Below, piece by piece: positions 23,837-35,608 of a stretch of DNA of 64,000 nucleotides (position 1 is its first letter; the number at the start of each line of letters is the position of its first letter). The notes under the pieces were generated by a model. The model did no database searches, was not told where the DNA came from, and saw only the letters and a program-made list of their open reading frames with translations. Both the position numbers and the translations under genes were made by a program. The stretch spans positions 32,564,042-32,628,041 of the forward strand of contig CM060734.1 of NCBI GenBank assembly GCA_030704615.1, given 5' to 3'. Source of the DNA: Takakia lepidozioides (lineage: Eukaryota > Streptophyta > Takakiopsida > Takakiales > Takakiaceae).

Positions 23837-25860
23837 GACCTCCCTCATGTAACATCTCTGTTATTGAGCAACTTATGAAAAATAAATGGATGAAATTTTT
23901 TCAGGTTTATTATGGATGAAAATATATTTCGCTATTCACAAAGAGGAGCCATACGGGACTAGCCGTCTGTTTGTACAACTTGAAATGTTTTGATGACTAG
24001 ATATGCAAGACCATAATTAAAAATCAGTATAGGTATGACGTCTTATAAGTATTTAGATATATGAAATTTCACAACAATGTTTAATATTACAAGTATCTTT
24101 TATTATTAAATATAGGTATCATTTAAAATTACTTATATATATCATAAAACCATAAGAGTCCATTATATATAAATTTCTATAGGTTGTATGTAGATCTAAT
24201 AAATGAAATGAATACTTATTTTTTAAAATATTTATGTAGATTTTAAATATCATAAATATAATATACAAATGATAGCATGTCATTGATAATTAATGTATCA
24301 ATTGTTGTAAAACAATCTATGGGGTTTAATCAAATAGTCTCAAATTGGTTAGTCGAACTCTTTTAGTGCCAAAATCACTATTTTGAAAAATAAGAAAAAT
24401 ATTATATTTATATTTTTAAGTATAAAATCCAAATCCACTACCATGCATCTTGACCATCCTCACCATAGACTTCTTCAAGATTCTGATATACGGTAACCTA
24501 AAGAATCTGAATGAGAGTAATGTTCTTACAATCTACTCGCATGCTCCGCCTAATCTAAGAGCTTGCAGAATTCGTTCACCTCCGTGAGAATGTAACTGCG
24601 GACCTTTGTACTTTTCAAGCTGCCCAAACTCAACAAATTACCGCGTCAGAAGTTGTAGCAAATTTCACACACTTGAAGGATATTTCCTCTCGCAAATCAA
24701 CAAAACATTCTGAGTGCAGGGGCATCCCTCAGCTTCGGAACAGAACATTACGATTAACACGTAGGATCCATCAAATAAGCAACAGCCAAAGATATCACTG
24801 CAAATCAATAAAGAAGAAAAATACTCATTAGTTCAATAGAAGAAACACCAATGAGCTTTAAATTTTACGGATCTAGTAATTCCCATAAAAAGATTCTTGT
24901 GACGATTCAATTTAGACATCATGCAAATTTAGCACATAAGAGGAGGATAACTTGATACAATAAAAAAAATGGAGAGATGCAGGATTCCCAAACGTACTTA
25001 AAAGTTGCAATCATCTCCATGTTATGGGGATCAAGCTTCACACCACAATAAAAGAAATTTGTGGCCTCGTCAAATCACTGCACCAGAACATATCATGTCC
25101 ATAAAGGTTGCATCATACTGATATCAATAATATGATATAATATCAAAACCAAACTTATGAATCTTACAATGATACCTGGACAAGACATTCAGGTTGTTGG
25201 TGTGGGTGGGATCATTGTTCGAGCAGCATTATGCCAAGACATCAAAATAACCGCTGAATTGGTGGACAAGGTGTCCAAAGAGGTGACGATTACAAGGGAA
25301 AATCATCTCTCCCCTTATGTTGTCGTCAATGCGGAGGGGATAGATGAGACGGTGGAGAAACATCAAGATCAAGGCAAAGATGTGGATGATTATCACAATT
25401 AACAATCAATTAATATCAGAACTATTACCACAATTTAACAATAAAACTTACCTCCATAATACTTATTCTCATGAATTGTCTCTCTCCCCTCCAACCCGTC
25501 TTTTTTATTGTGCTTTCGGATGTTCTTTTCTTTTCTTTTCTTGTGGCTGGTAGTCGAGCGGGAGAGAAGCTTGCGAGACTGTCAGCCGTAGCTTGCACGT
25601 AAACCCCTGGTGAGTCGACTCTCTCGCGAGCTCTTGAATTTGGGCAAATCTTGATTTGGCCCCAAGATTGTATTCAATTTTTGTGCAGACTAGTTGAGGA
25701 TACCGGCGAGGTGCTTGGACTTGTGACTGGGATTATTCTGGGTTTCAGTGTGATTGTGTCTGGTGTTCTTATACTTTGATTCAGTGGCCGCCACAAGGAG
25801 ATAATTAGTATTGGTGGGCAGTAATGGCTGAGCAGGCATGGAAGACGACATTTCACTTTA
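23837..25860. other. AT-rich gene-free stretch
   Basis: The segment 23990-24430 is strongly AT-rich with no reading frame of note. An 81-residue frame at 25157-25402 on the plus strand resembles nothing I recognise. A T/C-rich run lies near 25520-25545. Confidence 0.45.
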
Positions 25861-25865
25861 ATGCA

Positions 25866-26893
25866 GTGAATTGCCAAAATTGGGTACAAATGCCAAAAAG
25901 GTCTTGACAACACCACCAAGGTTCATATTATCAATGACATAGAACTGTTGGTCCTCATTCTTAATAACCTCCTCCTTTGTGGTGCCAATATCATGAAACA
26001 GATCGTTCTCTTCCTCACCCAACTATATCAAACGCCACACTTGACGACTGAATCCAACCCACTAAGGAAACCCAAGTACAGCACTTTGACACATCCCTAG
26101 ACATTCCTCCAATCTGCTTTGTATTGGTAAGCACATCCTTTGCACCGTCCACCTGCTTTTGGACATGATCTTTGATTTTCCGGCGAAGGGTTGAGATCTC
26201 ATCAGAGAGAAACCTGCGACTCATATGAAGCTTCCACTTGATATTAGGCCGGGTGGCATAAAGGGCCTTCACCTGAACAAGCAAATTAATAGATCAACTT
26301 TGATGAAAACTCTAAATTGGATAATATAAATGACTTCAACATAAGAATAAAAGAAGATATTGAACTCCATGGCAATTCAAAGCAAAATACAAAGTTGCTC
26401 ACATGTTCAAGGAGCGGCATCTCAATATCCCGTCTATGAGTACTTTTTTTAAAATAGTTCCACACTTCTCTCAATGTGACCATTTTCTCAATCCTCATGC
26501 CATGCTCTTTGATGAACTTCACTTCTTGCTTCAACACATAAGTCTTTTCATCATAAGCTTTGTTCCGCCTTTTTGATGCTTTCAACCTATCATCTAGGTC
26601 CTCAATCATCAAAACCAAATCCTCATAGGAAGGACCAATCTTCAAGTATTTCATTTCCTCCTGGCCTTCCATGAGTACCTTAGCATCATGAGCATTCGGA
26701 CTGACAGCTTGAACAAGAAATGCTGGATCGACACCTTGGCTGAAATCCATACAAGGGCTAAGGTTCCCCATTGGACACCAAATTTCTCATAATTGTCCGC
26801 TCGTGAGTGTCGATTCATGCAGTGGGTCTCTCTCAGACGGATCCTCTTATCGTAGAGCTCGCGAAACTCAGCTTCTTCGCATGGCCAGTGCAA
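25866..26893 (-). pseudogene. Unidentified coiled-coil-type gene fragment with frameshifts and stops
   Basis: On the minus strand, several gene-like frames follow each other: about 26893-26775 (EEAEFRELYDKRIRLRETHC), then, shifted, 26771-26405 (charged and probably helical, EDLDDRLKASKRRNKAYDEK), then 26277-26080 (FLSDEISTLRRKIKDHVQKQ). They are followed in another frame by 26005-25866 (EENDLFHDIGTTKEEVIKNE, then VVKTFLAFVPNFGNSLH and a stop). A plausible in-phase intron lies between 26404 (CAT|GTGAGC) and 26278 (TTGTTCAG). The last join needs a frameshift past a stop near 26020, so the locus looks broken. I do not recognise the family. It may be a decayed transposon protein or a host gene fragment. 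Confidence 0.45.
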
Positions 26894-28440
26894 TGCAATG
26901 TTAGTATAAGAAAATAAATTTTATATTAGGTCCAGAGGGCCCCTGGAACTGGAAAAACAATACAAGTTTAGGAGCGACATGAATGGTGGTTTTCAAATCT
27001 TATTGACACGTCTCATTGGGTTATGGTTAAGAAGATGTTCATTTCCAGCATGGTCCAACACGTGGACATTAAAAGATTTCTTTAGATTTTTGGTTTCAAG
27101 ACCTCTTGCTCGCGTCTCACCCAACTTCTTTGAATGCATCGAGGTTATACTTGCAGAGAGAGGGTTGTATAATCTTAAGCAAACCACTGCAAGACAAGCA
27201 TATAAGTGGATCATACAGAGAGTGTTGTATAATCTTGAGCAAAGTAGTGCGAGACAAGCACAAAAATCTACCGCTGATAGAGTTCAACTTTAATAACGCA
27301 ATGCTAGCGATAACAAAAAGTACAAAAGTGTACCATAGAAAAAGAGCTGTAGCAAAACAAAGTATGTGAGAACGAGACAAGCACAAGAGCATATCATTTT
27401 TGGTTTCTTTTGTCAATCGATTCATGCGGCCAAAACGTCAAATCATTGGCCTCATGGTATTAAAGGTCAAACTTGTTGCCTAGCGAGTCCATTCAAATTC
27501 TTGGAAATGAAGCAATCAAACCGTGGAAAATTTTGGGTTAAAAGAGGAGACAACTTACCATAGAAGCTCAATCATACCTTCACTCACATATTTGCTGTTA
27601 TGGAATGCATAATTGTTTTTATTTTTATTTTTAATCTATTGCATTCTTGGTGAAGACGTCATCAACCTCACATCCTTAGTTAAGCAAATATATTTGTTGC
27701 TTTGTTTTATCTCCCCTCTCTCTTGGCATGTTCCACTTATATCAATTGAGCTCCCCCATGTATGATGGTTTTTTTTTCTATTCCATTGAAAATAAGTACT
27801 TGTAATGACAAACATCAAGATTTATAATCACATATACTTTCAACCCTTAATAAATGAACTTCTAGTGCATGCACATCAATTATAGATGATTTATTGAGGA
27901 TTTATTTAATGGTCAAATAGTACACGTGGGTATATTAAATGGCATTTTCATCATTTACTTGTTCACCAAATTTTACAGATTCTTATTATTTTTTGAAAAA
28001 AATCCTATATGCTTTTAACACTTGTTACATCAAGTTGATCTGGTGTCAACTTGATGACATAATGGTTATTTTGACACACTTATGAATATCAACGACCATG
28101 TCCAATGGATCATCCCTCAATGAATCATGGTGTCGTTGATATCCACCATATCATCTTCTAATAATCAACAAATTGTTCAATGTCTTCAGTAGTAACCATT
28201 GAAGAATAACAACTTAGTTGTCGGCGGAACATAGTACTAAGACATGTGATGGAAGTTGAAGACGCACGGGAGACTTATTGATACTGTCGGTGTGGTTACA
28301 AAATGAGATGTCTCCCCTTATCAAATCCCTACCCCAATTTATGTGGCCTCTTCTCCACTCGAGTCTCGCACTATCTACAGGCCCATATGTAGATTAAAAC
28401 AAATAAAAACTAAAGTTTGATAAAAAACGGAAGTAAACTA
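26894..28440. other. Gene-free stretch with a degenerate 60-bp tandem repeat and hairpins
   Basis: At 27153-27262 two imperfect 60-bp units can be read (TTGTATAATCTT at 27165 and again at 27225, each followed by GAGACAAGCA-like sequence), with a partial later unit near 27372. Inverted repeats lie at about 28030-28056 (CATCAAGTTGA with TCAACTTGATG) and 28085-28143 (ATATCAACGACCATG with CATGGTGTCGTTGATAT). Confidence 0.5.
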
Positions 28441-28880
28441 ACCTTGGTGAATTCATAGTCCCAGCATCAGTCGTAGTAGTCCATTGCATTCTGGTGAATA
28501 GATCGGTGTTGGGGCCAAAGGGGTGGCCCATGGTATTTCTTTTACCCCTCTGCCTCGCCACGACAACCTACTCTCTCACAAATTTTTCAACATTACTGCC
28601 CCCACCAAAAAATGCCATTGCATCCATGACTGATGTAGGAACATTCAAAGCAATTGATTCATCCTGAAGGTTAGAAATACCTTCTTCTCTGGAAAACGCT
28701 TCTCCTTCAATAGTCAAATCGTGTTTCCTTTTTCCTCCTTTTCAGTCTCAAAACTAGTATCATAAAGCATGGCCAGACCTTCCGCAAACACTCCGAAAGG
28801 CATCGTCTCAACCCGCCTGTTCTTTTTCAGAAGAGGGCAAACATGGTTGCATCTCATGGTAAAGATACCTTAATGTAAAG
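28440..28880 (-). pseudogene. Decayed unidentified coding fragment
   Basis: The minus strand holds consecutive protein-like frames: RRVETMPFGVFAEGLAMLYD (about 28815-28755), then, shifted, EGEAFSREEGISNLQDESIA ending NVEKFVRE before a stop (about 28720-28580), then GHPFGPNTDLFTRMQWTTTT (about 28535-28475). The two breaks and the lack of a clear start suggest a dead gene or transposase remnant. I do not recognise the family. Confidence 0.35.
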
Positions 28881-30964
28881 TTTAAGAACTGATCATACAC
28901 AGCCGATCGACTAAGAGGTTAAGCAATGACGAGGAGGAAAGCAAATGCTCCACTTCTCGTGAAAACGAAAAGGACATGCCGTCAACCTTGTTTTATTTAT
29001 ACTCTCCTCCTTCATTATGTCGTGTATGTGATCCTTTGTTCAGCACAGTTTGGAATTGGTTTGCACTTGAGCACTACCACTCTCCTACTGAGAATACAGG
29101 ATCCAGCTAATTCTTTGTGGAGGCTAAACTAGCAAGGTTTTTGTAAGCCAAGCAAACAATTGTTTTATTGCATAGAGCTAAGGGTCTATGCAATCCTTGC
29201 AGCCAGGTGCTACAGGATAAAAAACTGAGAGACTGGCATCCCTCAATGGGCCTCAAATCTGCATGGTGAGCCGTGCAAGTCAGCCTTGTCACTTCTACTC
29301 ACCGCATATCTGTGGGCCATAGCCCCAAACATAAGAATCTTTGGTTTCAGTTTGCTGGTGCGAGGCGTCTTAGAACGCAACTGTGTCTAGTTTACGCAAA
29401 GAGATTTCCAATCTTGCCAACCTCCATGCAGAGGATGCTCTTTGCAAACTCTCTGTGAGCCCCAAAAAGAATGCCTTAGCCCAAGGCTCAGATGATCCAG
29501 AGGGGCGCAAGTCACTTGGCACCGTGAAGCTACAACCCTAGAAGAACCAGTTGCTAAGTATCAACACCTCAACTTCGTAATCAACAAGACAAGCACTTCG
29601 TGAGACACTGTGGAGATTAAGATTATCAAGCCTTTCAATCATTCCCTAGTAAACAACTTAGTTTTAAGTAGCTGCATCTCGAAGCAGTCAGTTAGTGTCT
29701 ACATCACATGTCATTAGAGAGGCCTCTCTGTAGAGAATTTTAGAGACAGCCTATAAATGGACTACCAAATATGAAGCTAGTGCCCTTGAACATCCCGAGT
29801 CCCATTAAGGATCCCAATCCCAGTTGGCAGTACTTGAAAACTATCAATTTATCTTCCCTATTTCAGGTGGACATTTACCGTTATACATTTGACTTTGTAC
29901 TTTGCCTGAGGTTGCCTTGACTAGACATTCTTGTATAATCTGTCCCCAAATTTCTGGCATGCTAACCCAAAGCCAGATATTTCTGATAACTATGCCGAGT
30001 GATCTGGAAAGAACTATAACAGCATCTTGGATGCATTTCAGAAGACCACATGAGGAGGTTTCACAAGCTTACCTCAAAAGCTCATCTTCATCGAGTACTG
30101 GCGCCATGCTACCTTCAGCTGCTATTGGTTTCAGCAATTTACTGTTTCACATAAGATGATCACTCAATTGACACCAACCGACAGTTTCTCAAAATGTAAA
30201 GCTGATACCTGAGAAACGATGCCCCATTCAGAGTCACAGAATTTAACATAGCTGTGGGTAGTCGACCTTCTATCCCCAACATAATAAATGACTCAAATAG
30301 GAGAACAAGCATGATCCATGACAAAACAGCTGACATTGCATCCAGCAGAATTGAAGTGGCACAGAGTAGAACATGTAAATTGTTTTAGTACTTGTTTAAC
30401 TACAGCTTGTGTGTACATGGGCTCAAAGGTGAACCTCAAGATAATAGTGGCCTGCAACAAAATCTCCAGCTAAACTGGGAAGAGAAGCGAAGGAATGCAA
30501 TGAGCTCTGGGTTTGGTCTGGTTTGAAGGTGAGTGAGGCAACTGTCTTATTTGCTGTTGCTAGTGCTGAAATGGGACCTGATGGGTCGGATTCAGCTGGA
30601 TAGAACCTGACTTTCCTAATTGTGAGGAGGCATTGCTGGGCTTCAGAACCTGACAGGGAATGCTCCTCACTCCTCCAGCGAATTATGATGCGCTGTAGAA
30701 TGTGACAGTGCCTGTGTCACACTCTAAGCACACTCCTTGGTGAGAGGCCTGCCGGGATTTTAAAAACTATTAAGGCATGTTCAACATGATGCTCCAACTC
30801 GGACTGTTGGACTAGGGATTTTCATTTGGTGTCGTATATGAGCTGGCAACATGAGGACTTTCGTTGAGAAGCATAATTGTTGTCAGAACATGGATGTCTA
30901 GATGGGCCCCACTTGTCCTCATTGGGACTAAACTGTCTCCCCCTAGAGTCACAAAATTTGTTCG
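28881..30964. other. Gene-free stretch
   Basis: Only short frames without family resemblance or splice context are visible on either strand. No repeat ends were recognised. Confidence 0.4.
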
Positions 30965-32174
30965 TTAGCTAGCTGTGGTGCCAGAACAGACCTGACTACA
31001 AAAACCTGGTAGAGATGGAGCGCTCCTCCTGCCAAGCAGCGCCCTGCAAATGATGCACTCTCTTTCTTGAACACGTAGACCACTGGGTAACCTAATAATC
31101 ATCTGCAATCCACACAAAGATGTGAGAAACAAAGTAATATAACCCACAAGGCAAATGTGTATGGACCACATAGTTGAGTTCACTTCCAAAGCAGCTAATC
31201 TTTGATCTGAACTCAACAAGAGGATTAGCTGCTGAAAACAACATACACAGGAGATTTACGCACAACACTTGTCCAACCGACACTCTCTCTCTCCTACCTG
31301 TGAGCCTAACAATGCGCCTTTTCTGTGTCTCTCTCCTTTTTCTCCTTCCCCTCTCAAGAAAAAAACACACCCATTTATTGTGGGCAGCACGATTTTGGTT
31401 CTGCTGATTATATTGGTTGCCTCCAGGACTGTCTCTCTGTGAACACTGCTCTTCGAGGCAGTGCTGGCAGAAGCCTTGGGCGATTGGGGAGTCTGAGGGC
31501 CCTGCTCCCTAACATTATCGTCCAAACCTTCTCTGTAGTTTGAGATACGTACTCCCAGACCTTGCAAAGAGTGAGGCCCATGAGGCAGTAGACTGAAGTT
31601 CGTATGAGCCAATAGAAGGGCAGAGAAACGCTCTTGTACATCAGCGAGATGCCGCAAGACAGTCTTGTGTTCACCTTGAGAAGCAATCTGTTCAACACCA
31701 CCAAAATAATGGTCTGCATGAAGTCAAGAAGCTACAACACCCAAATAATGTGTAATAGGAGTGAGTGTAACTACTATCACTTTCATTCTTCCTACTATCC
31801 TAGCAATTGAAGAGCTAGTACAATACAATGTTTCAAAATTCATTCACCCACATCATCCTTTTTCAACCTCATTTTGGGTGGTAGGTGTAATTGCGATCTA
31901 ATTTTTGCATAAGAAAGAAATAGTTGCACATCTCCTCAAAGCTTTGCTTCAAATTGTACTTTGATCTGTCATTGTCATGCTGGAAACAACAAAGAGAGAA
32001 CATAATATGAATTCACTTCCTCACCCTAGGAACGGTGTCATCAAGAATGACAAACATCAGTTGAGACCTTGGATTCAAGCTTTGCTCCATAAAATGTAGC
32101 AAAAAGAGAGGGTGCACTAGATATGCAGTACCTTCGATGTGCATAACCCGCAAGGGCATCACCTCTTTCACTTC
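30965..32174 (-). CDS. Candidate multi-exon hypothetical gene or genes
   Basis: Several exon-like segments on the minus strand have good splice borders. 32024-32174 (acceptor AACAG; EVKEVMPLRVMHIEG to ILDDTVPR; donor AGG|GTGAGG) joins in phase to a segment from about 31985 (acceptor TTTCCAG) that reads NLKQSFEEMCNYFFLMQKLD and ends at a stop near 31872. 31371-31687 (acceptor GAACAG; HKTVLRHLADVQERFSALLL, then a Ser/Pro-rich stretch) and 30965-31102 (acceptor ATTGCAG; ECIICRALLGRRSAP followed by GFCSQVC) could be further exons or a second gene, but their phases do not join cleanly. I do not recognise the product. The Cys pairs in the last segment could bind zinc. The coordinates enclose all segments; the true structure is unknown. 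Confidence 0.35.
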
Positions 32175-33620
32175 CTGTTATCATTTTGCACACACATGCA
32201 TTAGATTACTTGAATTTTATTGTTCAAAGTTCCCCAACTGTGTTACATGTAGACCAGCTTCCACAACAGAATTGTGTATCAAATATGGGTTGAGATTAAG
32301 TGTAAGTGACAATTAGGAAGTGCCCACCTCCTAAGTGGCCACAGCAGCCCTGATGCATGTAGCTGGCAACATTTAAGGCTTTGTTATCTTCTCCAACGTG
32401 TTATTAGCAAATTTGGAGCTGAAACGTCCTGGCTGCAAGACCATGCGTGACTATGGTTACGTCACAATGGACAGGGATGCTTTTGACATCGATAGTCAAA
32501 TGGGGCCTGGTTGGAGCTCTGCGTTGAGATACGGATATACAAAGCTCACCTCGCCCTCCAAGCCATACATTTGAGGAAAGCCAAACACACTGGACTTGAA
32601 TATGAATTTATCAAGAAATGGTCCTCAATGGCCTATCTTATGCCCCCGACAAACGCACCTTCAACCCCAAATTCTCCCTTACACTCAGCCTACGTTCAAT
32701 TTTCTCTTCATTGCAGACCAGAGTACCAACCACGCTCCAATTTGTACATTGAGGCGAACGCAGAATTCTGGAATACATGCACGTCATATCGAAGGACAAA
32801 ACTTCTGGAAAAGCATACAAGGAGAGGGTGGTCTTCAGTCAACCAACCTGAGAGAGAAGGAAAAGCAGCTCGCATAACTGCTGCAGCAAAAGAGAATTAT
32901 GAACCACATAGTCCAGCATTGCCAATGCCCTCAGCCCTGTGGCCAAGGCCATTATATCTGCCAGCCAATCCAACGATACATTACTCCTTTACACCTCCCC
33001 AATTCGGCTCCCCCATTCACAACCAGTTGATCTGGCGTACAACAGATGTGCAGGGAAACACAGAAGGGGTCCTAATGAGGTCGAAGACAGAAAAGCTAGA
33101 CACGGCCAAGTACCAATAGCTAGGAGATGCTCGAAGACGCAGGTACATTGATGAATCAAATTTAGAGTATCAAAGACTTACGAGAATTTGTTGATAACTT
33201 TCTCTTTGTCTCTTGTTCCACCAAGGGCATGAAAGATATCACTAAAATCCTTCTCACGAGTCTTGAAAGCTTCGAAGCAAATTTATTTGACAATAATTAC
33301 TTTATTTATTATGGTTTTTATAATAAGTTATGCATCAATATAGGCGTGTGGCCCTCCTCGGACAGCTAAAGTTAAACAACTGTGAGCGGCAGTTTTATGG
33401 AAAGAAGTTGATCTATATTCACAATCTTAATTTTAATTTTAATTCCCTTAAATTTTTGTGGGCTATAAATCAATAATTTTGAATGTCAAATTTTCATGTT
33501 TTTTTTTAAATTATTATCATCATTATTATTCCAAAAAGTGTAAGGTTGACATACATTTTTAGAGCTTCATATAATTTTTATCTATTTTTAATTAATGTTT
33601 TTTTTCTTTTTTTTGGGTGG
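32175..33620. other. Gene-poor stretch with one 202-codon open frame
   Basis: An open frame on the plus strand spans 32511-33119 (Pro/Ser/Thr-rich, no known domain). An overlapping frame is also open, so I do not call it a gene. The right part is AT-rich. Confidence 0.35.
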
Positions 33621-33624
33621 ACTA

Positions 33625-34060
33625 GACTGTGTCGCTACCTAAGCATCGTGCCACAACGTCCATTGCTGTCCAATCACACTTCCTAGCATATACTCCTAAA
33701 AAGCTATGTCACAAATGAAAAGAAATGGGAAAAGAGATGAATCCATTTTATTATTTTATATAAATAAAGCAAATGACACCTTTGTTAAAGGACTCTACCA
33801 TGCAGAGCTCACCCTCACTCTATTTGAGGTACTAGAGCTATGGCAACGAGAAGGGACTCAAGAGGCTCGACTAGAAAGAAGAGAAGCCTTCTTGAGCCTC
33901 ACATGGAGATAAGCCTCTCCACATCCCAAGTGAGATTCGCCACCTCACTCAACACATGGAACCAAATGCAGTACCAAAGACAACAAATAGAAATATAAAT
34001 GTATAAAGTCTTGATTAGCTAGAAATAACTATTTCTAAATAATCATGACTAACTTCACAA
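33625..34060. repeat. LTR-like fragment related to the Ty3/gypsy remnant at 4 kb
   Basis: Block 33630-33712 (CCTAAGCATCGTGCCACAAC through TCCTAAAAAGCTATG) matches 4355-4440. Block 33735-34060 (TTTGTTAAAGGACTCTACCA through TAGCTAGAAATAACT) matches 4065-4330. The two blocks are in the opposite order to the copy near 4 kb, as if circularly permuted, which fits an LTR junction or a rearranged copy. Confidence 0.65.
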
Positions 34061-35608
34061 TTTTAGTTTTAATTTTGTATTTTTCTTTTGTTTCTTTCAT
34101 TCTCTTTTCGATATAAAGAGTTTGCGTTGACACTTTTATAGGACTTTGTATATTGTTTCAATGATTATTTAATTATTTTATCTTTTTGGACCTAAAGAAT
34201 ATAAATTGATCCATCTATTTCCAAAGTCTCACAATTTGTTTTTTTAATTTACTCTAAGAGAGTAGAAGTAATTGTCGATTGAGTTTTTCATGTGTGAAAA
34301 AGCAAAGCAATTATTATATATATATTTATATATCTTAGTTTTATTTTTTTGTTGCAACACAACATACAAACATATGAGAAAGATTTTGTTTCACAATTAT
34401 AAAAGGAGGGTTGTCCGGTGTACGCATACCCTTTCTCTGTAATGATGTGACTGGAGCTTGATTTAGTATCGCGTGATATGTATACGTAAGCTCAAGTTCA
34501 CGGCATAACATTGCTGACTTCAAGAAGTGGTCTGGGTGCTACCCAATCACTCTATGATGTTAGTAAGCCTTCATGGCCTCCTGTCATGGTTATTTTTTCC
34601 ATGATTTCTTAATATGATTTAAATAAAGGGCTTCCTCTCTTTTCGTTAAAATTATCAAAAAAAAAAGTGGTGCACCTGAAGAAGAAGAAGAAGAAGAGTC
34701 TCATGTGAGATTAGATTAGATTAGAATGTATTTTATTTTATTTCCTTAAAAGAAACCTGGGAGCGACTGCTCACAATTCAGGCCCTTGAGGAGGGGGAAA
34801 AATTAACCCCCTTTCAGATAAGCCATTAGGCACACAGGTGGGAAACATCACCACCAGACCACCCGGTCACGAACAATCCACACACCGCGCAGGGCAGCGG
34901 GTTCGAACTCTGAACCACCAGTGCTACACGATGTGCAAGATTCAAAATCGTGTGGGAGAGGATGCAACAAGAGCTTTAAAATTTGAACATGTAGACAGAA
35001 AAATCATCCGCTCCTATGGATGTCGGCAACAATCTATCCATTCCACACTTTCTGTTCATCGGACCCTAATGCACGCGTGGACCCACCGGATTTGTCCATA
35101 ACGATGGGACCAACATTCCAGTTCACGAGACAATTAGTGTCGCCCGGAATAAAATAAAATAAAATAAAATAGAGTATAATTGTTGGTAGTAAAGACGAGT
35201 TAGTACTAAATTTTCACCAGAGATAACTCTGACCGGTAGGCACTAGATAACCCACGTGTAACTTGTGTAAATTACCAGTAGCAGCTTGGACCGATGGTTA
35301 CATCCGTGGAAGAATGTATGTGACCGAGGGGTTAAGACAAAGCCTGACTTGTTCCTCGCTATCCTCACTCAGTTCGCTGCGCAATCTTTGTTGTGGCATC
35401 CTTGTCTGCATGCCTGCGCAGTGTCATACTAGGGCATCCCATTGCACTGGGTTTCAATCCAGTGCAGTGCATTTTTCTCGGAAGGATCCTTACTTGGGTC
35501 TGCTCGCATTTGTGCTGCAGACTGGATTTCGAAGCTGAGGCTGAAATAAATCGGGAGCAAGGATTGAGGCTCTCATAATATGCAGGATCGAGAAGTGGGT
35601 TTAGATTC
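34061..35608. other. Upstream region of the DA2-like gene
   Basis: AT-rich sequence to about 34650, a GAA run (34679-34697), then a more GC-rich part with a B-box-like GGGTTCGAACTC at about 34899 (possible SINE remnant) and an (AAAAT)n microsatellite at 35148-35171. Promoter and 5' UTR of the following gene should lie at the right end. No core promoter element is certain. Confidence 0.4.

Noticed and set aside
25157-25402. 81-codon plus-strand frame
   Set aside because: Short, in AT-rich gene-poor DNA, no known domain and no splice context.
28030-28143. Inverted repeats as a microRNA precursor
   Set aside because: Stems are short and separate, and no long miRNA-like foldback is visible.
34838-34930. 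Possible tRNA gene or SINE around GGGTTCGAACTC
   Set aside because: B-box-like motif only; no convincing A box or cloverleaf.
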